From assembly GCA_034770075.1 (NCBI GenBank), contig CM068384.1, positions 39,157,182 through 39,221,181 of the forward strand: a stretch of 64,000 bases of DNA, given 5' to 3'. The stretch is from Aralia elata (taxonomy: Eukaryota; Streptophyta; Magnoliopsida; Apiales; Araliaceae). Shown piece by piece: positions 45,873-56,386 of the stretch. The stretch's first letter is position 1. Every line of letters begins with the position of its first letter. Under the pieces are notes generated by a model. That model did not search any database. It was not told the DNA's origin and saw only the letters and a list, made by a program, of their open reading frames with translations. The translations under genes and the position numbers were made by a program.

Positions 45873-47821
45873 TGTTGGTCGATTTCGCAACCGATAAATA
45901 CACGCAAGTATACGCGGTCAACAAGTAATATAATGATAAGAGAGTTGTCGAACCCACAGGGAATTATCTCTAGTGTATCTCAAGTACCAACTATATATCG
46001 TCTCGATTTTATTTAGACAATTGATGATTTTAGTTTGTGTTGTTTAACAATAATTAAGAGTTATGGAAAGCGTTAAGATCAACAAGTCTAAGATTGAAAT
46101 TTCCCCCAACACTTCATTTGAATATCCTAACTCTCTCATTTGAACTAATTAACAACATAAAATTGTCAACCGAGAAATCAAAGTTACTTATAAGCCTTTG
46201 TCGATGGTCAAATTCGAATCTTCCTAATGCGGCATGTAGGTATATGTCTATCCTACACACTATCAAGAGACATATTTCAAGAACAATTAACAAGACACGT
46301 GTCACTAAATCTCAATAACCGTCCTTTCAATTACCAACTTTCACATAGGAAGTCATTAAGAAAAGATTCTCCATTGGTTGCACACGGTATCTAGGTATAT
46401 GTCTATCCTAAATACTATCAAGTTACCTATCATTGGGGATAATCAACAAGACACACGTCACTAAATCTCAATTAATTACCCACAATAATCTTTAACTTTC
46501 GCATGATATCATAACAAGGTCTCAACACTATAATCCGTTCGTCAAGTTCATATAGGTTCCCACGGTAATTACTAGTTAGGTAATTAAGATAAGAAGCATA
46601 AATTATGATATTCAATTCACAAATGAGTAATTAATAACAAAGAGAGAGAAGTCAATTCAAACTATGTGTTGGGTTCCATTGAAATCTTAGAATACAAGCT
46701 CTAGTTCATGGTAGCTAAGCAAAACATCAAACCCATGGTGTTCATCATGAAATAGAAGTACAAATTCAAAGGAAAGAAAGAGATGATAAATCCAATTTTG
46801 AAGATATTCATATGTTGCTTGCTTGGTTGATGACAATTTCTAGCTTTTCCTCTTCCTGTGGCACTCTTTTCTCCTTTTGCTCCTTAGCTTGTTGCTGGAA
46901 ATTCCTTGTATTGCAGCACTTTTGCTCCTTATTTGATGTTAATGTCCAGCCTCCCACTCTCTAGATGTCAAATATGAGGCCCCAAAGAGATATTATATAG
47001 TGCCTCTATGAAAAACCCTAGCCAAACATCAGATTTTTGGTCAAAAAGTTAGCTGGAATCGCACTAGGAGCTAAAAAGATCGCACACAGCACGCCCAGGT
47101 GCGCCCGCACACTGCCTGGTGCACTCGCACCCAGCCACTGGCCATGCCGCTCCCCCCCCCCCCGCTTGCCCACGCCGTGCACGCGCGCGCGTGCTTGCTG
47201 CCTGGTGCCTGGCGCCGCGCGCCCGTCTGCTGTCTGGCGACTCAGCTTTGACCTTTGTTAGTAAAATGGTCATAACTTTCTCATACGAACTCGAAATAAG
47301 GCGATTCAAGAGGCTATGGAAAGCTAAGAAGTATTCTACAACTTCCATAATTGGAGTTCGAAAAGATAATGGCTGGAGAAAGGGTGAAATTAAGCTCAAA
47401 CTGGCCGCTAAAATTTATGTTGAATCCGCTGATAAAACGACCATAACTCTCTCATACGAACTCGCATTGGGATGATTCAAGATGTTTCGGAAAGCTAAGG
47501 AGATTATCTACAATTTCGTTCTTTGAGTTTTGAGAGATACGGATTGGGTCATGGTTGAAATTGAGCGCAAGCTGTTATGTCAATCGGAAGCTCAAAAATG
47601 GCAAACAAGGCATCCAAGCGTTGACGTTCAAATGGCTTTGTTCTATTTCCCACAAAACTAAGTAAAAACACATAAAAACAATACAAAACATATAAAAGCA
47701 ATATAAAACCACAATATCTGAAAATAAGATAAAAATACAGTAAAACCACATAAAGTACCCAAAGACTACAAATTATCAAGGCCAAAAGTACCCAAATTGT
47801 GTGTATAAAACACACTCATCA
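45873..47821 (-). repeat. Gamma 5' LTR
   Basis: 1949 bp, from TGTTGGTC to CACTCATCA, complete. It carries the shared box CGCAAGTATACGCGGTC near its left end, a C/G-rich zone at about 47090-47230, and two CATAACT...TCTACAA segments (about 47268-47345 and 47440-47520). Confidence 0.88.
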
Positions 47822-48120
47822 GTATAGATTAAAGATAATCTTGAAATGTGAAATGTGTGGATAACTAATATGTAATAGATTGAAGATAATCTTGAAATGT
47901 GAAACGTGTGGATAACTAATGAATGGTATAGATTAAAATCTTGAAATGTGAAACGTGTGGATAACTAATATATGGTATAGATTAAAAATAATCTTGAAAT
48001 GTGAAACATGTGGATAACTAATGAATGGTATAGATTAAAATCTTAAAATGTGAAATGTATGGATAACTAATGAATGATATAGATTAAAGATAATCCTAAA
48101 TTATGAAACGTGTGATTAAG
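47822..48120. repeat. About 50-bp tandem array, right part (six copies)
   Basis: It continues the array split by gamma. Units of 47-53 bp contain TGTGAAACGTGTGGATAACT. It begins with the duplicated target GTATA. Confidence 0.85.
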
Positions 48121-49209
48121 TAATGTGTGGTAGATGTTGGCTAAGTTTTGGCTATAAATATGAAGGCTTAGCATAAGGAGTTTCATAACTTTCTTGTTTA
48201 TCCTTCCTTCCACTCTTTAAAAATTGTTTAGTGTAAGTGTCTCTTTGAGTGTGTTAAAGTTACCTTAAGTATTGGTGAATATCAGTAAGAGTGCAAGAAT
48301 TGTCCAGGTAAGTTTTTCTAAAAACGTTGCACAAGCATCCACACACACATCACACAGTGTTTACAACTCTTCCTTTAGAAGACTCTTCCTTTAGAAGATT
48401 CATTTTGAAAAGCTTCATCTAGAAGATTATTTTGAAATATTACTTTATTCCTTCAAAAATTATTTTGAAGTTTATTCTACTCTATTTTGTACACTAAATA
48501 AATTAATATTGTCAAGTCATCTTTGACGATTTCATAATATACGAGTTAGTGTACACCATGAAACTTATATGTGGTAGTTACTAATTAAATTATAAATATA
48601 CATATAGGTTATACGTATAGGTTGATCAACTACATAAAAAACAGTATTTAATCACGTGCTAAGGTAAGAGATATCATTTTCTTTCATACTCTTAAATTTA
48701 TGGTAAAATACTATTATTCGTTTTTACATCCTTATCATTAAACAGTGAAAATTCCTGAAATGCTTAGAATTTCCTTAATAGTTGGTGCCTCATTTAATAT
48801 CTTTTGACGTGAATCTTCCTGTTGAATTTTAACTATTATATTTGAATTTTGAACCGTATATAATATTCTTGAACTCGAATCGATATTCTAAATATCATGT
48901 TAATAATTTGAACATTATTGAACTCTGGATAAATTAAATCATTATTTTTGTTCATCCTTTATATTATTATTATTTGTACTAATCATCAAGACTTAAGTTG
49001 TTGTGAATATCTTTGGTTTGGGTGCAAAGACAATATGATTGTTGATTGTCTTTAGCCTGTGTGCCACGGACACGTGATGAAAGTTCTCTTTAGCCTGGGT
49101 GCAAAGATGAACTGTTGATTGACATGATCATAACTATTGGTGTTACAATTGAATGTTTTTGGCCTGGGTGCAAAGAATATGATTGTTGAGTGTCTTTAGC
49201 CTATGTGGT
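48121..49209 (+). promoter_or_regulatory. Promoter-like region: TATA box after tandem arrays
   Basis: CTATAAATA at 48152-48160 lies directly after the two tandem arrays, with pyrimidine-rich sequence about 35 nt downstream. This resembles the U3-R boundary of a plus-strand LTR with enhancer-like repeats, but LTR ends could not be placed. Three partial copies of a GCCTGGGTGCAAAGA / GATTGTCTTTAGCC motif lie at 49015-49200. No coding sequence is recognised. Confidence 0.35.
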
Positions 49210-51000
49210 TGTTTGCCTAAATCTATACTAGCAAAATACGCAAGTATACGCAGTCCACAAGTAATAAAGTGTAAGTAGAGTGTCAAACCCACGAGTAATT
49301 ATTTAATAAAAATTACCAAATACTAACTCTTAACCAAATTAACTTTATTTAAACAACTGATTAAGATTGTGAATTTTTGATAATAAATAACTAATGAAAA
49401 TAATATTAACTACCACAAGATTGAAATCATACAAAGAAGACTTAAGACTACAACTTCACTTATTGCTTCACTCAAATAAACATACTTTCTGTTAAATTAC
49501 ATTAATTATTCCGGATTGTTAATCAAGAACTCATCAATATTTATAACCATCTCTCGATGTATCATAAACGAATCAACTTAAATTCACAGATGATAGAATA
49601 AAGGTGAACACCCAAGATAACTAATTCACTATATCTCTATGTGAATTACAATTAAAAAGGATTTAAGGCACTGGTTCCCTATCAGATTACATGCAGCGTA
49701 TAGGTATATCTCTATCCTAGACACAAATCATGATTTCAATCACCATGCGGAAAACACAATCATATGCTATTATGATCAAGTCTAAATCTATAATTCATCT
49801 CTCGAGTTCATATAGATTACCACGGTAATTGTTGATCATGCAATTAAACAATTAATCACAAATCATAATAGACAATCCGATAATAATCCACAATAATTAA
49901 CAAGGAAGAATATCAATAAAAGCTACACAATAAGTTCCATTGTAATCTTAAAAAGAAATTAATTCATAATTGAAATAAAATCCATCATCCACAATTGATA
50001 AGCATTCAGAATACAAAATAAAAGATTAGGGAAGAGAATAGAATATGTAATTGCAATCCTTGAGTCTCTCCTTCAGCTTCTGTGATGAATCTTTCTTGCT
50101 TGCTCAATTGCTTCAAGTCTCTAAAACTATCTCAAACTAGAGTTTTTATCTACTAAAACTAATCTCTTTCTCCCAAACTAGGGTTAGAAAAAAGTAGCAA
50201 GATCTCTCCTATTTTATGTCTCACATCATGTATTTATAGGTTCTAGTTAAAGTCCTAAACCAATTAAAAGTTACAATCCTTGTTTCATTCAATTTAGATC
50301 AAAAATAAACTTTTCAACAACCCGAACCAGCGCGGTCGCGCCCATATTTGGCCTAGGAAGTAGCGCTGCTGCGCCCAAGTGGCAGAAACTAAGTTTTTCC
50401 TTCTGCAGACCAGCGCGGCCGCGCCCAAAATACACTAAAAACTGGCGCGGCCGCGCCCGACTATTTTTTGCTGCAGCATCTGTTGTTAAATGGTTATAAC
50501 TTTTGGTCCGGGAGGAGTTACGGGACCTGTCACCTATCAAATCAAAGCTTTTGACGAGATCTACAACTTTTATTCTTTTAGAATTAAGAGATTCAGATTG
50601 GATCAAAGTCAAAAGTGGGCTTAAAGTGGCTGCTATGCAAATAACAACTCCAAACTTTGAGGTTCAACGTCCGTTGGTAAAAAGGTTATAACTTTTGCAT
50701 CCGAACTCCGATTGGGATGATTCAAGATGTTTCGAAAAGCTAAAAAGTAGATCTACAATAAAATCCAAGTTCCAAACCATGAACATGCATCCAACGTATC
50801 ATTGAAAACCTTTCAATGTTTCCTTCTCGCATTTGTTTGTATATTGTACTCCAAAAGATGTCTGGATTACGTTTCTTTCCTTCTTCCTACAAAATAACAT
50901 AAAAATACTATAAATACCTAATACTAACTTAAAATACTTAAGAACTCACAAATTATCAAGCCAAACGTACTCAATTCGTAGGTATAAAACTCAGTCATCA
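49210..51000 (-). repeat. Athila-type LTR of the delta element
   Basis: 1791 bp, from TGTTTGCC to CAGTCATCA. It carries the shared box CGCAAGTATACGCAGTC, four GC palindromes and two CATAACTTTTG...CTACAA segments downstream of them. It is followed by a polypurine tract complement, so it is a 3' LTR of a minus-strand element. Confidence 0.85.
50329..50457. repeat. GC-rich palindrome cluster in delta, four copies
   Basis: Modules start at 50329 (AGCGCGGTCGCGCC), 50362 (AGCGCTGCTGCGCC), 50412 (AGCGCGGCCGCGCC) and 50444 (GGCGCGGCCGCGCC). Spacings 33, 50 and 32. A CAGAA...TTCTG dyad lies between the pairs, as in the copia-like leader. Confidence 0.8.
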
Positions 51001-51356
51001 AATACCCCAAACTTAAATCTTTGTTTGTCTTCAAGCAAACACTAAGAACAACAATTAGAACAACTAATTCTAATAACAACTCACACGATTCGAGTAATGA
51101 ATCAATACAAATTTTCATAATAGCCTCAAAGATTTCTTTTAATGTTAACTCAAGAAAAATTTTCGAAAACATGCAAAGCCTAAAATTACAACCTAATCAT
51201 CAGTTCCATAACTACGCATGATCATTTAAGTGTGTGTGTGTGTGTGTGTGTGTGCGCATCCAAATGTTCAACTAGCCATGACTCACACTGGATCATATAA
51301 TCCGATACTCATAAAAGATTTTCAAATCAACTATAAAAACCTGTTTTCATATCAAT
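51001..51356 (-). mobile_element. Delta polypurine tract and internal remnant
   Basis: It begins with the complement of a tract reading AAGTTTGGGGTATT, the Athila style. Then comes non-coding sequence with a (GT)n run at 51229-51255. It is cut by an oppositely oriented LTR at 51357. Confidence 0.7.
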
Positions 51357-51990
51357 TGATGAACGGGTTTATACCTGTGAATTAGATATATCTTAGGCTT
51401 ATTTCTTTACTATCTTTGAGTATTTTTTAGTGTCATTTTACTTGTTTATGCATTGGTTTTGTAGGAAATAAAACAAAGCCATTTGTACGTCAACGCTTGG
51501 GTGTCTTGTTTGCCATTTTTGAGCTTCCGATTGACATAGCAGCTGCTTGCGGCTCAATTTCACCCATAATCCAATCCGATTCTCTCAAAACTCAAAGAAC
51601 GAAAGTTGTAGATCTTGATCTCAGCTTTCGGGAACATCTTGAACCATCCAATTTTAAGTTCTTATGAGAGAGTTATGATCATTTTACCATCATATTTGGC
51701 ATGAATTTTACATAGCAGTTGTTTCCTGGCCATTTTGGACCTTTCTCTGATCAGTATCTCGACGAGCTCCAGTTATGAAAGTTGTAGAGCTATTTCTTAT
51801 CCTTCCGTAGCCTCTTGAATCGCATTAATCCTAGTTCGAACGAAGAAGTTATGGCCATTTTTTCAACAGACGTCGAGGCTGATTCGGGCAGCAGAAGAGT
51901 TCTCGTCGGGGCGAGAATCTCAGGCTTAAATTTCTCGCCGGGGCGAGAATGCGCGGAAGGGAAAAAATATTTTAATGCAGTTTGTCGACG
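51357..51990 (+). mobile_element. Epsilon: plus-strand Athila-type LTR fragment
   Basis: It starts TGATGAACGGG, the inverse of the ...CTCATCA LTR ends, and is collinear with the reverse complement of the gamma LTR (for example GTCAACGCTTGG, TTGAGCTTCCGATTGACAT). The GC-rich zone here is of the CTCGCCGGGGCGAG type (51902-51947), unlike gamma. The right boundary with the Tat-like LTR is uncertain. Confidence 0.65.
51902..51947. repeat. GC-rich palindrome pair in epsilon
   Basis: CTCGTCGGGGCGAG at 51902 and CTCGCCGGGGCGAG at 51934, exactly 32 bp apart. The modules equal those of the Tekay-like LTRs, but the spacer does not. Confidence 0.85.
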
Positions 51991-54141
51991 TCGGGAAATG
52001 TCGCCATGTCGCTTCTTTAGTGGTTATTACCCTTTCCAATTTTAGCCTTTTTAATTAGATGATTTTTTGGAAAAGGTCGGCACTTAATGTCGACGGGGTT
52101 TTGAAATATCGTTTTTAGGATGAGCCAATTAATCAGAGTCGCCAGTTGGTATATTTGAAATGGATGTACCAACTCATCCGAGTTTCGTTTTCGTAAATCG
52201 CTGGCTCATATGTGGCTCCGAATTATTTGGTCTGCGAACCGAGATTCATAGAGTTCGGGGGCTTGCTTAAGCGAGGGGAAGGTGTTAGGCACCCCCCGAC
52301 TTCCGTGAAACACGGTTACCGTAATCTTGATGCTTTTCCTATCCTTTTAATCCTTAAAATGTGTATGTGTGCGCGTGTGTATGTGTGTGCCTATGCGAAT
52401 GTTGTGATGAGTTTGTATGAAAGAATCATTTGGATTTTGATGGAAAGTCGTGCTTTGAGAGTGTTTTAGAATGTCCTTCGGCTTCTACGAGAAAGCTTTA
52501 TTCTTTATTAGAAAGGTTTGATTTTAATTATCAAAACTGCAAGGTTTTCATTAGGTGTTGTTTTGGCAAAACAAGAGTTTTTAAACCTTCGTCAAAATAG
52601 GAATCGAGACCTATACATTGCCCTCGTAAATAAAGTGGCGGGCAATTTCTAGAATCCCTTTAACCCTATGCACAACGGTTTAATAAAACGTCATTTATTT
52701 CACAAAACCATTTCTTATGATGTTTGAAAACGATTTTCTTTAACCTTCTCGTTAAGTGGGAATCGACATTCATTAGCACTTCCAATTTCTTACCCTCGTG
52801 ATGCTAATAACCTAATTTGATTGATTTTATGAAAATCTTCATCGTTAGCCTTGAAATCCTTTTTGGTGTTGCAATTCCAATAACACATTATAACGCGTAG
52901 GAGGTTATTCACGGGCATGTAAGCCATCAAAATAACCCCGAACGCCCACAATCACATATTTTCACTATGACGGGGCCTTAAACACGATTCTCGCCTTGGC
53001 GTCGTTTTAAGGCCCGACGATTACATATTCACAATGAAGACTACATCGTTCCTACTACCCACATCAAAAGATGCCCATCATCGGATTTGGACCACGGGGT
53101 CGCGTTCCTAGGCTCACACCCGAAATTTCCACACACCCACAAAACGGATATTACTAGAAATAACTAACACGGAGAATCTAACAATGCCAAGACATCCTAA
53201 AATAGCAACCTAAAAGAACCACGCCCAATATATCGCCTTAAAACAAACAAAAAAATCATTAAATGAATATCATCGGGTTATTAGGAAGAATTTTGTTCCG
53301 ATGGAACCCTCACTAATAATCCCTAATTCATTGTTCCACCATAAATTACATGAAAACTACATTTAATTTAACCAAATGATATGATAGAAATTGCTATAAC
53401 AAGGGGATTTTCACCTTGCAAATGATATCAAAATGGATGTAAACTTGTGTATTTGAATAGAATGATAAGTATATATGATACAATCAAATCAAAATAGTAT
53501 CAATCCTCTCTTTTTTTCTTCCTTTCTCTCCTATTTTGTTGCAAAATTCTGCTATTTCTCTCTCTTTTCCCGAGCTGCTGCTGCTGCCTTCTTCCTTCTT
53601 CTCTTCTGTAACCCCCTGTATGCTGAGTGAGGGATGAGCTGAAATAGGCTGGCCAGAGCCAGCCGCATATGGATCTGCGGCTGGCCGCAGATTGATCTGC
53701 GGCTGGCTGGCCGCCCCCCATCCACTCAGCTGGTTTTCATTTTCCGTGTTTCGAGTTTCGTGTTTTCAGCTGGTTTTCATTTTCCGTGTTTCGAGTTCCG
53801 TGTTTTCAAAAGGCGCACTCATTGGCCGCAGATCAATCTGCGGCTGGCTGGCTTGACTTTCTCGATTTTCATGCTACGCCTCGATTCTTGTGTTGTGACG
53901 TCGGTTTTCACCGACAGGCTTGTATTTTACAGTCTGGGAATTACTGGGAGACGTGCCACATCGTTCGGGAATGCTCATTTCGGACGGGCTTGTTGTCATG
54001 TTGGTTTTGATTTGTAAATCGTCGTGGTGGCGTCGAGTGTTCGTACTTGCGCCCATCCTTCGCTCTCGTAGGCCGGCTCAATGGACGAATTTGCCCTCCT
54101 GTCAAGGTTAATATACGAAGTGCAAAATTTGGGTGTCTACA
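51991..54141 (-). repeat. Tat/Ogre-like 3' LTR
   Basis: It ends GGTGTCTACA at 54141, followed by the complement of a polypurine tract. It contains hallmarks I associate with Tat/Ogre LTRs: AGAGTCGCCAG (about 52135) and GAAGGTGTTAGGCACCCCCC (about 52279). No coding sequence. Near 53640-53710 are GC-rich dyads (TCTGCGGC-TG-GCCGCAGA). The left end could not be fixed precisely. Confidence 0.6.
53640..53850. repeat. GC-rich dyads in the Tat/Ogre-like LTR
   Basis: GGCTGGC...GCCAGCC (about 53647-53663), TCTGCGGCTGGCCGCAGA (53674-53691) and GCCGCAGAT-CA-ATCTGCGGC (about 53825-53844): 7-9-nt arms around short centres. A 37-bp segment containing GCTGGTTTTCATTTTCCG is duplicated next to them. Confidence 0.7.
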
Positions 54142-54339
54142 GCTGCCCCTCTTTATCATGTTTATGAAATGTTAAATGAAATGAACAGGATAAAGAAATA
54201 GACACCCGATGCATGAATGACAGTTCACAAGAATGACAATACATACATGATGCAACACATGCAATTTATGATGCAACACAAGATGTAAGGCATGCAACAC
54301 ATTCGTAAAGGTGTCAATGCATCAATCCCCGACCGCATT

Positions 54340-55783
54340 GTTAGTCGTCGGGTTTCGTCTTCCAATCGATCGTCTCGTTTGCGCCGGGTCTCGTATCCGG
54401 TTGATCGCCTCGTCTGCGCCGGGTCTCGTATCCGGTCGCTCGTTTCGTAATCACCAGGTCTCGTATCCGGTTGATTGTCCTGTCGGGGCCGGGTCTCGTA
54501 TCCGGTCACCCATCTCGTGATCACCGGGTCTCGTATCTGGTCGATCGTCTCATCGGGGCCGGTTCTCGTATCCGGTCATCCATCTCGTAATCACCGGGTC
54601 TCATATCCGGTTGATTGTCTCGTCGGGGCCGGGTCTCGTATCCGGTCACCCATCTCGTAATCGCCGGGTCTCGTATCCGGTCGATCATCTTGTCGGGGCC
54701 GGGTCTCGTATCCGGTCACCCATCTCGTAATCGCCGGGTCTCGTATCCGGTCGATTGTCGTGTGAGTGCCGAGTCTCGTATCCGGTCGCTCGTCTCGTAA
54801 CCGCCGGGTCTCGTCTCTGGTCGATTGTCCTGTGAGTGCCGGGTCTCGTATCCGGTCTCTCGTCTCGTAATCGCCGGGTCTCGTCTCCGGTCGATTGTCC
54901 TGTGAGTGTCGGGTCTCGTATCCGGTCGCTCGTCTCGTAATCGCCGGGTCTCGTCTCCGGTCGATTGTCCTGTGAGTGCCGGGTCTCGTATTCGGTCGCT
55001 CGTCTCGTAATCGCCGGGTCTCGTCTCCGGTCGATTGTCCTGTGAGTGCCGGGTCTCGTATCCGGTCATTCGTCTCGTAACCGCCGGGTCTCGTCTCCGG
55101 TCGATTGTCCTGTGAGTGCCGGGTCTCGTATCCGGTCGCTCGTCTCGTAACCGTCGGGTCTCGTCTCCGGTCGATTGTCCTGTGAGTGCCGGGTCTCGTA
55201 TCCGGTCACTCGTCTCGTAACCGCCGGGTCTCGTCTCGGGTCGATTGTCTTGTCGGGGTCGGGTCTCGTATCCGGTCACCCATCTCGTAATCGCCGGGTC
55301 TCGTATCCGGTCGATCGTCTCGTCGGGGCCGGGTCTCGTATCCGGTCGCTCGTCTCGTAACCGCCGAGTCTCGTCTCTGGTCGATTGTCCTGTGAGTGTC
55401 GGGTCTCGTATCCAGTCGCTCGTCTCGTAATCGCCGGGTCTCATCTCCGGTCGATTGTCCTGTGAGTGCTGGGTCTCGTATCCGGTCGCTCGTCTCGTAA
55501 CCGCCGGGTCTCATCTCCGGTCGATTGTCCTGTGAGTGCCGGGTCTCGTATCCGGTCACTCGTCTCGTAACCGCCGGGTCTCGTCTCTGGTCGATTGTCC
55601 TGTGAGTGCCGGGTCTCGTATCCGGTCGCTCGTCTCGTAATCGCCGGGTCTCGTCTCCGGTCGATTGTCCTGTCGGGGCCGGGTCTCGTATCCGGTCACC
55701 CATCTCGTAATCACCGGGTCTCATATCCGGATGATCGTCTCGTCGGGGCCGGGTCTCGTATCCGGTCACCCATCTCGTAATCA
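54340..55783. repeat. 35/70-bp satellite array A1
   Basis: About 41 units of 35 bp in alternating types, making a 70-bp dimer: GGGTCTCGTATCCGG + TCGCTCGTCTCGTAA, then GGGTCTCGTCTCCGG + TCGATTGTCCTGTGAG. Edge units carry CGTCGGGG instead of TGTGAGTG. It is CpG-rich and open in several frames because stops are absent from the unit. Confidence 0.92.
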
Positions 55784-56386
55784 CCTTATTCCATTGCATT
55801 GTCATCAAAGGAAGTTATTCTCCTGACTAGCTTGAAAGGCATCCTTGGAGTTCGTCCTCGCACATCATTCTTGGCAGCCATCTCTTTTGACTCTGATAGG
55901 CTAGGACCTTGACACCTAACCTGCATGGATCATGTACAGAATTATCATCTATTCACTGCATGTGACACAACATTTAAAATGTAAATTTGATGAAAAATTA
56001 CCCCTGTACAGTCTTTTGATAATGTTCTACCGATATCATCATTTGTCGGGGTTTGTTTGGATCTCAGCCCTTCCCAGGGATCGCTCACTTTTTTTGGATA
56101 TTGGCCCTTCCCAGGGGTTGTTCACCACCTTGTTGTGGTTCGTTTGGATGCCTTCCCAGGTTCTCACACCACCTTATTGTGATTTGCTTGGATGCCTTCC
56201 CAGGTTCACTCACCACCTTGTTGTGGTTTGCTTAGATGCCTTCCCAGGGTGCTCACCACCTTGTTGTGATTTGCTTGGATGCCTTCCCAGGGTGCTCACC
56301 ACCCTGTTGTGGTTCGCTTGGATGCCTTCCCAGGGTCACTTCTTGCTTGGATACCAGCCCTTCCCAGGGTCGTTGATTGTTTGGAT
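55784..56386. repeat. Spacer and degenerate CCTTCCCAGG repeat of U1
   Basis: First about 260 bp of unique sequence, then 8-9 degenerate units of about 43-46 bp containing TTGGATGCCTTCCCAGG and CACCACCTTGTTGTGG. The repeat is related to the terminal 35-bp satellite at 63183-64000. Equivalent blocks occur at 58446-59048, 60585-61185 and 62663-63182. Confidence 0.85.

Larger units (their letters stand above)
41632..47821 (-). mobile_element. Gamma: short Athila derivative inserted in a tandem array
   Basis: LTRs 41632-43380 (truncated) and 45873-47821. The tRNA-Asp primer site is at 45866-45850, and the target duplication GTATA is at 41627-41631 and 47822-47826. The internal part is only about 2.5 kb with gag remnants and no pol. 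It is a non-autonomous derivative that needs enzymes from elsewhere. Confidence 0.85.
53725..56386 (-). repeat. Composite tandem unit U1 (2662 bp)
   Basis: The unit comprises the last 417 bp of the Tat-like LTR, a polypurine-tract complement (54142-54154, GCTGCCCCTCTTT), a short unique part, the 35/70-bp array, about 260 bp of unique sequence, then a degenerate CCTTCCCAGG repeat. It joins U2 at CTCAGC. The LTR terminus and tract are included in every unit. Confidence 0.88.

Noticed and set aside
42978..47475. Frames in the GC-rich zones of the gamma LTRs
   Set aside because: Gamma LTR copies carry shifted, non-matching frames; CpG-rich sequence alone removes stops.
52212..52469. 85-codon plus-strand frame in the Tat-like LTR
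   Set aside because: It contains the LTR's GTTAGGCACCCCCC hallmark and a (GT)-rich run; no protein similarity recognised.
54716..55444. Long Arg/Asp-rich open frames in the satellite arrays (also 57378-58106, 60005-60607, 62142-62696)
   Set aside because: A 35-bp unit without stop codons is open in several frames with a 35-residue protein period; frames overlap on both strands and differ only with array length.
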